Both the position numbers and the translations under genes were made by a program. Of a stretch of 64,000 nt of DNA, positions 45,301-54,482 are shown piece by piece; the stretch's first letter is position 1, and every line of letters begins with the position of its first letter. A model generated the notes under the pieces. The model was not told the origin of the DNA. It was given only the letters and a program-made list of their open reading frames with translations, and did not search any database. This DNA is from Mesorhizobium sp. M2D.F.Ca.ET.226.01.1.1 (GTDB taxonomy: Bacteria > Pseudomonadota > Alphaproteobacteria > Rhizobiales > Rhizobiaceae): NCBI RefSeq assembly GCF_004022705.2, contig NZ_RZOY02000008.1, forward strand, positions 124,001-188,000. The letters are read 5' to 3'.

Positions 45301-46344
45301 TCAGTCGGCCACCGGCGCCCAGATGACGTCGTCGATCCTTGCGGCGCCCGTCGCCAGCATGACCAGCCGGTCGAAGCCCAACGCCGAGCCGCTTGCCTGC
45401 GGCATGATGGCCAAGGCCGCGAGGAAATCCTCGTCCAGCGGGTAGCGCTCGCCATAGACGCGCTCCTTCTCGTCCATCTCGGCGGCAAAGCGGCGCCGCT
45501 GTTCGGCCGCATCGGTGAGCTCGCCGAAGGCGTTGGCAAGCTCAACGCCGCAGCAATAGAGCTCGAAGCGCTCGGCGACGCGCGGGTCCTCGGCGCTCGG
45601 GCGGGCGAGCGCCGCCTCCGAAATGGGATAACCGTAAAGGATGGTAGCGCGCCCCTGCCCCAGCACGGGTTCGATCTTTTCGACCATCACACGGCTGAAC
45701 AGGTCGGCCCAATTGTCGTCGGGCGCGGTGCGCAGGCCGGCCCGGACCAGCGCTCCGTGAAGCGCGTCGCGGTCGGTGCTGCCGTCGACTGAAACGGTCG
45801 CGAGCAGGTCGATGCCGGCATGGCGGGCAAAGGCTTCGGCCACGCTGAGCCGCTCCGGCTCCGCGAACGGATCGGCCTCGCGGCCGCGAAACCGGAAGCT
45901 TTTGGCGCCGGCCTTTTCCGCCGCGAGCGCGAGGAATTCGGCGCAGTCGGCCATAAGCGTCTCGTAGGTCTCGCCGACACGATACCATTCGAGCATGGTG
46001 AACTCGGGATGATGCAGCGGCCCGCGCTCGCGGTTGCGCCAGACCGGGCCAAGGCTGAAGATGCGCTCCTCGCCGGCGGCAAGCAGCTTCTTGCAGGCGA
46101 ATTCCGGCGAGGTGTGGAGATAGAGCGGCCGGCGCGATGCGTCGGGCCCGATCGCCTCGGTGGCGAAGGCGGCGAGATGCGCCTCATTGCCCGGCGAAAC
46201 CTGCATCGCCGAGGTCGTCACCTCGACGAAATCGCGTGTCGAAAACCAGCCGCGCAGCGCCGCGGCGATGGCATTGCGCGCCATCAGGCGTGGCCGGCGG
46301 TCGGCATGGATATCAGGCGTCCACCAGGGCGAAGCGGCGGTCAT
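45301..46344 (-). CDS. epmA: EF-P lysine ligase EpmA (GenX/PoxA type)
   Basis: 347 residues from the ATG at 46344. Class II lysyl-tRNA synthetase catalytic core without the anticodon-binding domain; ligates (R)-beta-lysine to EF-P. Motif 2 region FSLGPVWRNRERGPLHHPEFTM (partly given as VWRNRERGPLHHPEFTM), and motif 3 SGSALGFDRLVMLATG near the C-terminus. Divergent from efp with a 129-base gap, which supports the role. A 190-base gap to pmbA (45111-45300) shows nothing recognisable. Confidence 0.93.
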   Translation of the reverse strand: MTAASPWWTPDIHADRRPRLMARNAIAAALRGWFSTRDFVEVTTSAMQVSPGNEAHLAAFATEAIGPDASRRPLYLHTSPEFACKKLLAAGEERIFSLGPVWRNRERGPLHHPEFTMLEWYRVGETYETLMADCAEFLALAAEKAGAKSFRFRGREADPFAEPERLSVAEAFARHAGIDLLATVSVDGSTDRDALHGALVRAGLRTAPDDNWADLFSRVMVEKIEPVLGQGRATILYGYPISEAALARPSAEDPRVAERFELYCCGVELANAFGELTDAAEQRRRFAAEMDEKERVYGERYPLDEDFLAALAIMPQASGSALGFDRLVMLATGAARIDDVIWAPVAD

Positions 46345-46473
46345 GGGCAGGAAAATCGCGCGGAAGGCTGGCGGTTCGGCGCAAGATGCGCTAGGGCGCA
46401 CGCGATGGCCGCCGTCGCCGCTTCGCGGAAATCGACGTTCGCAGGCCGAAAAACTCGAACGGGATCGAATATC

Positions 46474-47043
46474 GTGGTCAAGGTCATCGCCAGCTCCTTA
46501 CGCAAAGGCAACGTCGTCGATAAGGACGGCAAGCTCTATGTCATCCTCTTTGCCGAAAACATTCACCCTGGCAAGGGCACGCCGGTGACCCAGCTCGACA
46601 TGCGCCGCATCGGCGACGGGGTGAAGGTGTCGGAACGCTACCGCACGACCGAAATGGTCGAGCGTGCCTATGTCGAGGAGCGCGAGCACACCTTCCTCTA
46701 TTCCGACGGCGAAGGCTTTCACTTCATGAATCCGGAAAGCTACGACCAGGTGGTGGCTTCGGAAGGCGTGGTCGGCGACTTCGCGCCCTATCTGCAGGAA
46801 GGCATGGCCGTGCAGCTCGCCCAGTTCAACGGCGTGCCGATCTCGCTGACGCTGCCGCAGCGCGCCACCTTCGAAGTGGTCGAGACCGAGCCGGTCACCA
46901 AGGGCCAGACGGCGTCTTCCTCCTACAAGCCGGCCGTGCTCTCCAACGGCGTGCGCACCGCCGTGCCGCCGCACATCTCCGCCGGCACGCGCATCGTGGT
47001 GATGACTGCCGACGGGTCGTATGTCGAGCGTGCGAAGGACTGA
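46474..47043 (+). CDS. efp: Translation elongation factor P
   Basis: 189 residues from a GTG at 46474 with only a weak GGGA ahead; the open frame upstream is antisense to epmA. Three OB/SH3-like domains. Relieves ribosome stalling at polyproline. The modified lysine is residue 34 in NIHPGKGTPVTQ, the position and context used by EpmA, which is encoded just opposite. Other family stretches: DMRRIGDGVKVSERYRTTE and VVMTADGSYVERAKD. EpmB, which makes beta-lysine, is not in the window. Confidence 0.96.
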   Translation: MVKVIASSLRKGNVVDKDGKLYVILFAENIHPGKGTPVTQLDMRRIGDGVKVSERYRTTEMVERAYVEEREHTFLYSDGEGFHFMNPESYDQVVASEGVVGDFAPYLQEGMAVQLAQFNGVPISLTLPQRATFEVVETEPVTKGQTASSSYKPAVLSNGVRTAVPPHISAGTRIVVMTADGSYVERAKD

Positions 47044-47702
47044 GATTTCACGGCAGGCTGGTTGCCACGGCTCGCCTGCGACCGGGCGGGCCGAACATCA
47101 GCATGGCTGACCCGCCGGATCGTAGATCGAGGCGTAGGCAAATCCGATTTCGACGGCAGCTTTGCGCCTGATCTCGGTCGTAGAGTTCAATTTTGGGACT
47201 GCCCGAAACCAGACATCTCCGGCGACCAGGTCGGAGCTCGCGGTAGCGCCAGCTCCTGACGTTTATGCAAGACAATAGCGAAGGTCGCGATGCGTCCCAT
47301 TGCTGACTATCGCTGACCTTGGGGTCGGATCATGCTTCTAGGCACTGTGCCGTTACAATCCAGCTCGCCGAATCCGGGCGCACGACACCGTCTGCGTCGA
47401 CATGCGGCCGCAAGGGTCGAATCCGACGTTCGCTTGTCCCCTAGTTAGGATTTGCTGGGCCAGGCCCTTCGCCCGCTTGACCAGCGCTTCGCGCCATATC
47501 CATTTATTGGCACAACTGGTTGCGTGCCGAGCCGCTCCCTCAGACGCGGGACTAGAATTCCGCAGACTGTCACCCAGATCGCAACGGGGCCTGCCAAAAA
47601 CTATGGTATGATCCATGGTACAATAGATTTGCCGTCGGCTGACGGTTGATCTGTGTGTCCCATTCGATCCGGTTTGGATTTGGCAGATACAGGAGAGGTC
47701 TC
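47044..47702. other. 659-base gene-free stretch before the epoxide hydrolase
   Basis: No gene is supported. Short open frames on both strands (for example 47353-47616 leftward) have no family resemblance and lack ribosome sites. ATGGTA is repeated at 47603 and 47615 about 90 bases before the epoxide hydrolase and may be regulatory. The irregular content compared with flanking dense genes suggests decayed or imported DNA. Confidence 0.5.
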
Positions 47703-49022
47703 ATGGTCAAGACTAATCCGCTTGAAACTGTCGAAGTCGATCGTCGTCTTCTTCTAAAGACAACCGCAACGGGGATTGCCGTTGCCGGTACGGCCAGCTG
47801 GCTTCCCACAAATTCGGCATTTGCGGCGAAGCGGGATGACATCCAGCCCTTCAAAGTCGAAATCCCGGAGGAGCAACTTGTCGATCTTCGCGGGCGCCTC
47901 ACCGCGGCACACTGGCCCAACAAGGAGCTCGTCGAGGATCGGTCGCAGGGCGTGCAGTTGGCGACACTGCGGGAGCTCGCCCGCTACTGGACGACCGAGT
48001 ACGACTGGCGCGCGTGCGAGGCGCGACTGAACGCACTGCCACAGTTCACGACCGAGATCGACGGGGTGGATATCCACTTCTTCCACGTCAGGTCCCGGCA
48101 TGAGAACGCGTTACCGCTGATCATGACACACGGCTGGCCCGGCTCGGTCATCGAGCTTCTCGAGACCGTCGGTCCCCTGACCGACCCGACCTCATATGGT
48201 GGCGCCCCCGAGGACGCATTCCACCTAGTGCTGCCGTCCTTGCCTGGCTACGGCTTCTCCGGCGAGCCGACCGAGCTTGGCTGGAACTCCGGCCGCATTG
48301 CGCGCGCGTGGGCGGAGCTGATGGATCGCCTCGGCTACACGCGCTACGTGGCCCAGGGGGGCGACGTTGGCGCCTCTGTCACGGACGCGATGGGCCGCCA
48401 AGCGCCCGATGGTTTGCTCGGCATTCACCTCAACTTGCTCTCCGGGGTGATCGGTATCAAGGACAAACTGCCGGCGGTGTCCGCGCAGGAACGCGCGGCG
48501 CACGACAAGCTCAACATGTTCGCGGCTGATGGCTACGGCTATTTCCTGGAGCAGTCCACTCGGCCGCAGACGATCGGTTATTCCCTGCTGGATTCACCTG
48601 TCGGGCTGGCAGCCTGGATGCTCGACCACGACACCGACAGCTACTACAAGATCTCCCGCGCGTTCGTCGACCGCAAGCCAGTGGGCAATCTCACGCGCAA
48701 CAACATCGTCGATAACATCACCCTGTACTGGCTGACCGGCACCGGCGCCTCGGCTGCCCGCTGGTACTGGGAATTGGGCCGGGTCCTGGCCGCAGCCCGT
48801 GAGACAGGTAAGGCTCCTCCCGCGGTCTCGGTACCGGTCGGCTTCACGACGTTCCCCGGAGAGATCTGGGCTGCCCCGCGTAGCTGGGTCGAGACGGTCT
48901 ACCCCAACCTGGCCTACTTCAATGCGGTCGACAGAGGCGGCCACTTCGCTGCCTGGGAGGAGCCTGAGCTCTTCTCTACCGAACTCCGAGCCGCCTTCAG
49001 ATCACTTCGGCCCGCACGCTGA
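47703..49022 (+). CDS. Tat-exported epoxide hydrolase
   Basis: 439 residues from the ATG at 47703 behind AGGAGAGG. Twin-arginine signal (VDRRLLLKTTATGIAVAG near 12-29). N-terminal EHN domain (about 50-150) and alpha/beta-hydrolase core: oxyanion HGWPGSVIE near 145, nucleophile Asp in QGGDVGASVTDA near 220, lid Tyr region, and final His in RGGHFAAWEEPE near 415. It hydrolyses epoxides to diols, probably in the periplasm, which is unusual for this family. Flanked by two gene-poor stretches, consistent with recent acquisition. Confidence 0.9.
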   Translation: MVKTNPLETVEVDRRLLLKTTATGIAVAGTASWLPTNSAFAAKRDDIQPFKVEIPEEQLVDLRGRLTAAHWPNKELVEDRSQGVQLATLRELARYWTTEYDWRACEARLNALPQFTTEIDGVDIHFFHVRSRHENALPLIMTHGWPGSVIELLETVGPLTDPTSYGGAPEDAFHLVLPSLPGYGFSGEPTELGWNSGRIARAWAELMDRLGYTRYVAQGGDVGASVTDAMGRQAPDGLLGIHLNLLSGVIGIKDKLPAVSAQERAAHDKLNMFAADGYGYFLEQSTRPQTIGYSLLDSPVGLAAWMLDHDTDSYYKISRAFVDRKPVGNLTRNNIVDNITLYWLTGTGASAARWYWELGRVLAAARETGKAPPAVSVPVGFTTFPGEIWAAPRSWVETVYPNLAYFNAVDRGGHFAAWEEPELFSTELRAAFRSLRPAR

Positions 49023-49432
49023 GCGATCAAGAGCGACGTATCCGGTAACAGCGTTGGGTCATTAGCTTGATTTGGGCGAGCGCGAACGAGCTTCCGCTTA
49101 GGGTCAGTTCGCGACTTCGGATCCACCGGATTGAATGTCTGTATTCGTGCGCGTTCTTGCCATAACCGGTCTGACCGCTACCGCCCCAATTCGGCGATTC
49201 GAAATGGCGGCAAAAGTCCAGTCTGGCCGGCGACAGCTCTTTCCGCCTTCGATCAACACTCGTCGCTTAATTAGCCACAATGTCAGCATGGATCGTCCGT
49301 CGGAAGAACATCGGCTTCTAGCTGGCAGCTTTGCGCCGCATGCCGCCCGCAGAGATTGGGTTAGCGGCTGCCTGAAAGCAGACGTCGCTACACCGAAGTG
49401 GAACCTACCCGGTCTCTGCACTCCTGCTTGTA
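49023..49432. other. 410-base gene-free stretch
   Basis: Nothing convincing is coded here. A short rightward frame (49135-49467) looks random. The segment following the epoxide hydrolase resembles eroded intergenic DNA and contains no clear repeat or hairpin. Confidence 0.5.
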
Positions 49433-50227
49433 TCATTCGCCGCCGCCCGCTTTGGCTTCCGGCATGACTTGCAGCAACGGCTGCGGCGATACTGCGATCT
49501 CTCCCGTGAAGGGGCGATCGTGGGCGAGAATCAAGAGAACGGACGCCGCCACGCCGGTCGCAAAACTTCCAAGAGCGATCGCCGACGCCATTCGATTTTC
49601 ACTATGAACGACCGCAATCGCGAGAAGAGCACAGAAGGCTTGCAAGACCAGGCAGGCCCACTTCGTGGGATTAACTTGCGCGGAGCTGACGAGAATCCGT
49701 TGGCGACGCGCCTCCAAGGCGTCTTCAAGCCATCTCGTCATCTCGCGCTGCGCGATCTCCTGGCCGGGATTGCTTGGCGTCAAGGCGAGCGTCGTCCGCA
49801 GCGCCTCGTTAAGCGCCGGCGGGATTATGGTGAGGGTCGCCGCGCCCTCGGCCATCAGCGGCCATTCCTGACTCGTCGTTTCCTCGATATAGCTGCGCAC
49901 CAGCGTCCGTAAGCGGGCCTCGGCCTCCCCGGGAAAACTGCTCGCCAGAACCACGACCGACCGCAACGCACTGGCCTCGCGATTGACTGCCGCGCTGGCG
50001 TGATCGTTGTCGCTCCAGACCTGAGCTGCGGTGAACGCCACAAATAAGCCGAAGATGATACCGAGCGGCGGCAACATGCCAGGCGAGAGCGCCTTGAATG
50101 ACCGCGCCGTGGAGCCCGCGGAAAGAGCGGCGATGCCTTGGTGCAGGATGAACGCGACGATATAGGTGGCCCCGAACACGACGAGAGCCATCCAAGCCAG
50201 TGGAAGAGTATGCAACCAGCCACTCAT
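49433..50227 (-). CDS. DUF4239 membrane protein
   Basis: 264 residues. Four hydrophobic segments (about 10-32, 45-68, 190-210, 212-235) with a soluble middle part (about 70-185) containing NREASALRSVVVLASSFPGE and MTRWLEDALEARRQRI, typical of the bestrophin-like DUF4239 family. Possibly a channel or stress-related membrane protein; no function established. Single gene with 328 gene-free bases upstream. Confidence 0.8.
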   Translation of the reverse strand: MSGWLHTLPLAWMALVVFGATYIVAFILHQGIAALSAGSTARSFKALSPGMLPPLGIIFGLFVAFTAAQVWSDNDHASAAVNREASALRSVVVLASSFPGEAEARLRTLVRSYIEETTSQEWPLMAEGAATLTIIPPALNEALRTTLALTPSNPGQEIAQREMTRWLEDALEARRQRILVSSAQVNPTKWACLVLQAFCALLAIAVVHSENRMASAIALGSFATGVAASVLLILAHDRPFTGEIAVSPQPLLQVMPEAKAGGGE

Positions 50228-50555
50228 AGTACCGCGCGTTATCCTGAGAATTCGTCGGCAGGCGTTTGTATGGCCGTAGTTCCACTCGTGGCAATGCCGC
50301 TGTGTCCCATCTTATGAACAACCTCCATACAATGCTGCCAACGCCGGTCGAAAGACCTGCTTTATTAATCGCACCGCAGTGGGTGGTTGCAATGGGAGGA
50401 TTCCCAATTGCCCGCCGAATCGGCCACCGCTTCCCCCCGAGAAAGTGTCGTGGGTGCAATCGACGTGTCAGCCCTCACATGCATGATTGCCCTCCATCTA
50501 TTGGCGGTGGCAGCGACGCGCAGGTTTTCGAGTGACGCGAGATAGGTGGCGAACC
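50228..50555. other. 328-base gap between DUF4239 and DUF1127 genes
   Basis: Presumably holds the DUF4239 promoter. Small open frames such as 50365-50559 have no recognisable protein features. No palindrome stands out. Confidence 0.45.
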
Positions 50556-50798
50556 TCATCTCATCGACATCAGGTCCGTCATGAGCCCGACCCTGACGAC
50601 GAACTTCGGCGCAGAGAGTTCCGGACAGCCAATATCCCGCAACTCATGGGGCGTCAGGTCTGCCAACGCTCTGCGTCCTGCAATGGTGCGCCGCCATGCC
50701 ACGAAGGCGGCGACCGCCGCTGCCATGCTGCTTGAGGCCTTCCCGAGCAGCGGATGTCTCGATGCGCCGGTCTTCGGGTGAGCTTCCGTGTGTGCCAT
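50556..50798 (-). CDS. DUF1127 small protein
   Basis: 80 residues from the ATG at 50798, behind AGGAGAG. The C-terminal half has the DUF1127/YjiS core: WRRTIAGRRALADLTPHELRDIGC is the signature, of which ALADLTPHELRDIG is most conserved. Small DUF1127 proteins in alphaproteobacteria influence RNA turnover and phosphate or carbon responses. Divergent from the BTAD regulator with about 170 bases between, so it may be a target of that regulator. Confidence 0.82.
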   Translation of the reverse strand: MAHTEAHPKTGASRHPLLGKASSSMAAAVAAFVAWRRTIAGRRALADLTPHELRDIGCPELSAPKFVVRVGLMTDLMSMR

Positions 50799-50968
50799 TT
50801 CACTCTCCTGTTCCAGGTTACGGCAGGAGCTTGCCACGGGGGGCGATTTGCGGGTGTTCAGCCAAGCGTGAACCGTCGAGGAAAGCCCGGCGGAGCGCCG
50901 TTAAATCCGCGTTAAATCGACCGGCGAAGGTGCTATTCTGCCGGCGCGTTCGAATTCGGAGGGGCGGC

Positions 50969-52963
50969 GTGCGCATCCGGTTGCTTGGCGGTCTCGAAGT
51001 GACTTCCGCGGAGGGACAGCCCGTCCGCTTCGCAACGCGCAAGTCCGCGCTGCTTTTTGCCGCCCTCGTCCTGGCAGGTCGCCGCGGCCACCATCGCGAA
51101 CGGCTTTGCGAAGGATTTTGGCCTGGACGAGGCGATGCGCAATCGCGCAACAGCCTGCGCCAGGCGCTGGCCGACATCAGGCGATGGTTCCCCGCCGCCG
51201 GCAATGCGGCCATTTCCATCGATGGGGATCAGGAAGCGGTCGCGCTGACGGCAGGTCCGGACGAAGCGGATATTTGGCTCTTCGAGCGCAAGCTTGCCGA
51301 AAGCGGCACGGCGGACCTCGCTTTCGCCGCCGAGCTCTACCGTGGTGACGTGCTTGCGGGCGAAGCCATTCCCGACGGTCTGGATGAGTGGTTCAGCCCC
51401 TCTCAGTTGAGATACCGGCAGAAGGCGCTGCAATTGGTGGAGCGCCTGAGCCTCGCGCTGGCTGAAGCCGGAACCGCGGACGAAACGGCCTGCGAACGGC
51501 TCGCGGAAAGGCTGCTCGCATCAGACCCGACTGCGGAGGCGGCGCATCGGGCGCTGATGCGGGTCTACGCCGCCAGGGGCCACGAAAACGCGGCCCTGCG
51601 CCAGTTCGAATCCTGCCGCGCGCTGCTGAAGAAGCATTTGGGCGTGGAACCCGAGGCGCAGACGCAGTCACTAATGGCGTCGCTGCAGACTAAGGGTGGC
51701 GGTCGCCAGACTGCGTCGATGCGCGACACCGTCCAGCCGGTCCAGCCTGCCTCCGTCCCCGCGAGGCCACATGACCAGCCGTCGGTGGCGGTGATGCCCT
51801 TCGACAATCTTGGCGGGGCGGACGACGAGTATTTTGCCGACGGCGTCGTCGAGGAAATAACGGCCGCGCTTTCGCGCGTGCGCGACTTCTTCGTCATCGC
51901 GCGCCAGTCCGCCTTCACCTACAAGGGACGTTTCGTCGACGTGCGTCAGGTCGGCAGGGAACTCGGCGTCAATTACGTGGTCGAAGGCACGGTACGGCGG
52001 GGCGGTGACCGGCTGCGCATTTCCGTGCAGCTGGTCGATGCCGAGACGCGAACACAATTGTGGTCCGAGCGCTACGAGGGCGCGATCGAGGACGTTTTCG
52101 AATTCCAGGACAGGATCGCGGCGCAAGTGGCCGGCGCCATCCATCCGGCCATCCGCGGCGCGGAGATCGAGCTGGCCAAGCGCAAGCCGCCGACCAGCCT
52201 GCGAGCCTACGACATCGTCATGCGCGCCTATCCGAACATCTGGGGCCGCCGCAAAGACACCAATGACCAGGCGATAGAATTGCTCAAGAAAGCGATCACG
52301 GTCGATCCAGCCTATGGCCGCGCCCATGCGCTCCTGGCGTGGTGCCACGCCTCGAACGCCTCGTATCTGTGGACCGAGCATCCCGAGAGCGAGCTGCAAA
52401 AGGCGCGTGCGGCGGTCGAAGCCGCTGGCTCGATCGGCGATGATCCGACCGCATTGGCCGCCGCCGGTTCGGCATTGAGCATGTGCGGCGACCAGGAGCG
52501 CGCCGCCACTTTCATCGAAAGGGCGCTCACGCTCGATCCGAACAATGCGTGGGCCTGGGCGCGCCAGGGCTGGATCGCGACCTACACGGGCGAGGCTGCC
52601 CGCGCACCAGAGCGGTTCCAGCGGGCGATGGCGTTGAGTCCAATGGATCCGTTCACATTCTCCATGAGACTGGGAATGGCGACCGCGATGGCCAAGACAG
52701 GTTCCCCTTCTCAGGCTGTCGCGATTGCCCGTGAGGTCATCGCCGCCCATCCCGACATCATCATGTCCTATCGATACCTCGCCGCATGGTCGGCGATGAG
52801 CGGCGACCTGGAGACCGCCCGCTGGGCCGCGCAAAAACTGCTTAGCGCCCAGCCGGACTTCACGATCGAACGATACCGATCTCTGCCTATTCTTCGAAGC
52901 ACACCGGAATGGGCGGACCAAGTGGTCGAAGCCTTGAAGTTGGCAGGATTGCCCGAGCGCTGA
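50969..52963 (+). CDS. BTAD/TolB-like/TPR transcriptional regulator
   Basis: 664 residues from a GTG at 50969 behind GGAGGGG. Domain order: winged-helix of OmpR/SARP type (about 1-95, with IRLLGGLEVTSAEGQPVRF), bacterial transcriptional activator domain (about 100-235, ending ALLKKHLGVEPEAQTQ), a TolB-like/FlgO-type module (about 265-400, with VAVMPFDNLGG and FADGVVEEITAALSR), then TPR repeats (about 420-650). Such proteins occur widely in rhizobia but have few characterised members. No membrane segment. Divergent from DUF1127. Confidence 0.87.
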   Translation: MRIRLLGGLEVTSAEGQPVRFATRKSALLFAALVLAGRRGHHRERLCEGFWPGRGDAQSRNSLRQALADIRRWFPAAGNAAISIDGDQEAVALTAGPDEADIWLFERKLAESGTADLAFAAELYRGDVLAGEAIPDGLDEWFSPSQLRYRQKALQLVERLSLALAEAGTADETACERLAERLLASDPTAEAAHRALMRVYAARGHENAALRQFESCRALLKKHLGVEPEAQTQSLMASLQTKGGGRQTASMRDTVQPVQPASVPARPHDQPSVAVMPFDNLGGADDEYFADGVVEEITAALSRVRDFFVIARQSAFTYKGRFVDVRQVGRELGVNYVVEGTVRRGGDRLRISVQLVDAETRTQLWSERYEGAIEDVFEFQDRIAAQVAGAIHPAIRGAEIELAKRKPPTSLRAYDIVMRAYPNIWGRRKDTNDQAIELLKKAITVDPAYGRAHALLAWCHASNASYLWTEHPESELQKARAAVEAAGSIGDDPTALAAAGSALSMCGDQERAATFIERALTLDPNNAWAWARQGWIATYTGEAARAPERFQRAMALSPMDPFTFSMRLGMATAMAKTGSPSQAVAIAREVIAAHPDIIMSYRYLAAWSAMSGDLETARWAAQKLLSAQPDFTIERYRSLPILRSTPEWADQVVEALKLAGLPER

Positions 52964-52966
52964 CTA

Positions 52967-53638
52967 TCACCATCGATCGGCCACCTCCACAGGCAGGCCG
53001 GCGGCTTTCCATTCCGGCATGCCGTCCTCGAGGCGGCGCGCCGTAAGCCCCTGCGAGCGCAGGGCCGCGACCGCTTCGAAAGACATCACGCACCACGGGC
53101 CTCGGCAATAGGCGACGACTTCCTTGCTGGTATCGGCGCTGCAGGACCACGCTTTGATTTCGCCTAGCGGGACATTGATGGCGCCCGGCACATGGCCGAG
53201 CGCGAACTCGTCGGCCGGACGGACATCGATCAGCGTCACCAACCCATCGCGCATGAGGGCTTGAAGTTCGTCCCGACTTACAGGCCTCATGTCGTCGCGC
53301 GCATCGAAGTAGCCGCGCACGATGCGATCGACCTCGGCAAGCTGCCGCTCGGCAACGCCGCGCACCGAAGCCACGGCCGACAGCACGCTGGCATCGGAAA
53401 GCGAATAATGAACGAACTTGCCGTCGCGCTCGGCCGAAACGATGCCGGCGCGGCGCAGCGCCTGCAGGTGCTGGGAGATGTTGGCGACCGGCTGGCCGAG
53501 CTTCGCTGCAAGTACCTCGACGCTCCGCGCGCCTTGCGCCAGATGCTCGATCATCTCCAGGCGCAGCGGGTGCCCGAGCGCCTTGGCGACGATCGCGAAC
53601 TGCTCGTACAGCGCCTGTTTCGGGTTGCGGATTGACAT
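52967..53638 (-). CDS. ArsR-type regulator fused to rhodanese domain
   Basis: 223 residues. Winged helix (about 8-95, recognition region KLGQPVANISQHLQALRRAG) fused to a rhodanese domain (about 115-220) with DVRPADEFALGHVPGAINVPL and active-site loop AYCRGPWCVMS containing two Cys. The rhodanese cysteine could sense persulfide. Divergent from a persulfide-dioxygenase-like gene with an inverted repeat between them, so it likely represses sulfide/persulfide detoxification. Confidence 0.88.
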   Translation of the reverse strand: MSIRNPKQALYEQFAIVAKALGHPLRLEMIEHLAQGARSVEVLAAKLGQPVANISQHLQALRRAGIVSAERDGKFVHYSLSDASVLSAVASVRGVAERQLAEVDRIVRGYFDARDDMRPVSRDELQALMRDGLVTLIDVRPADEFALGHVPGAINVPLGEIKAWSCSADTSKEVVAYCRGPWCVMSFEAVAALRSQGLTARRLEDGMPEWKAAGLPVEVADRW

Positions 53639-53659
53639 CGGCCTTTCTGCGACGCATCG

Positions 53660-53683
53660 TCATTCAACAGAATAATTGAATGA
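53660..53683. promoter_or_regulatory. Putative operator of the ArsR-rhodanese regulator
   Basis: TCATTCAA (53660-53667) and TTGAATGA (53676-53683) are exact 8-bp inverted arms with an AT-rich eight-base spacer, 22 bases ahead of the regulator gene in the divergent gap. ArsR-family repressors bind such long palindromes. Binding is inferred. Confidence 0.68.
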
Positions 53684-53750
53684 TGGTTTTCGACCGCTGT
53701 CAAGCTGGGGATGCCCGCCCGGCGCGTTCATCTGCTCGGAGGAAAAAGCA

Positions 53751-54482
53751 ATGATTCTCAGGCAATTCCTGCACACCGATCCGGTTGCCGCTTCCTATCT
53801 GTTCGGCTGCGGCGGCAAGGCATCCGCTGCCGTCGTCGACCCGGTCGGCGACATCGCGCCCTATGTCGAGGCGGCGCGCGCGACCGGCATGCGCATCCTC
53901 TATGTCGTCGACACGCATATCCACGCCGATCACATCTCGGCCGGTCGGGCACTCGCCGAGGCGACCGGAGCCGAATACGTGATGTTCGAGGGCGCCGAAG
54001 CGGGCTTTCCGTTCCGGCGCGCGAAGGACGGCGAGGTGCTGGAACTCGGCAATGTCACGGCGACGGTGATGCACACGCCGGGCCATACGCCTGAGCATCT
54101 CAGCCTCCTCGTCACCGACCGGACGCGATCGCCCGAGCCCTGGTTCGTGCTCACCGGGCACACACTGATGGTCGGCGACCTAGGCCGCACCGAACTCGCC
54201 TCCAGTGCCGAGGATGGGGCGCGTGAGCTTTTCGCCAGCGTGCGCCGGCTGAAGGAATTGCCCGACCATATCGAGGTGCTGCCCGGCGCCTATTCGGGCT
54301 CGGTCTGCGGCCGCTCGCTGAGCGGCAAGCCGACATCGACGATCGGCTTCGAGCGGCGCTTCAACAAGGCCTTCCGCATCGAGGACGAGGGTGAGTTCGT
54401 CGCCACCATGACCGCCGACATCCCTCCCCCGCCGCCGGAGGCCGCCCGGACCCGGGCGCTCAACGCCGGAGTGAAATCTTGA
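53751..54482 (+). CDS. MBL-fold persulfide dioxygenase-like protein
   Basis: 243 residues from the ATG at 53751 behind GGAGGA. ETHE1/Blh-type metallo-beta-lactamase fold: VDTHIHADHISAGRAL near 53-68 (HxHxDH), HTPGHTPEHLSLL near 108-120 with the third His, and MVGDLGRTEL near 145 with the metal Asp. Known relatives oxidise glutathione persulfide to sulfite. Divergent ArsR-rhodanese regulator and a downstream MFS gene support a sulfide/persulfide detoxification operon. Confidence 0.85.
   Translation: MILRQFLHTDPVAASYLFGCGGKASAAVVDPVGDIAPYVEAARATGMRILYVVDTHIHADHISAGRALAEATGAEYVMFEGAEAGFPFRRAKDGEVLELGNVTATVMHTPGHTPEHLSLLVTDRTRSPEPWFVLTGHTLMVGDLGRTELASSAEDGARELFASVRRLKELPDHIEVLPGAYSGSVCGRSLSGKPTSTIGFERRFNKAFRIEDEGEFVATMTADIPPPPPEAARTRALNAGVKS

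Noticed and set aside
47353..47616. Leftward frame of 87 codons in the gap before the epoxide hydrolase
   Set aside because: Composition is random-looking and it lacks a ribosome site and any recognised motif; kept only as part of the gene-free stretch.
50365..50559. Small leftward frame of 64 codons upstream of DUF4239
   Set aside because: No ribosome site and no family resemblance, and it overlaps the end of the DUF1127 gene.
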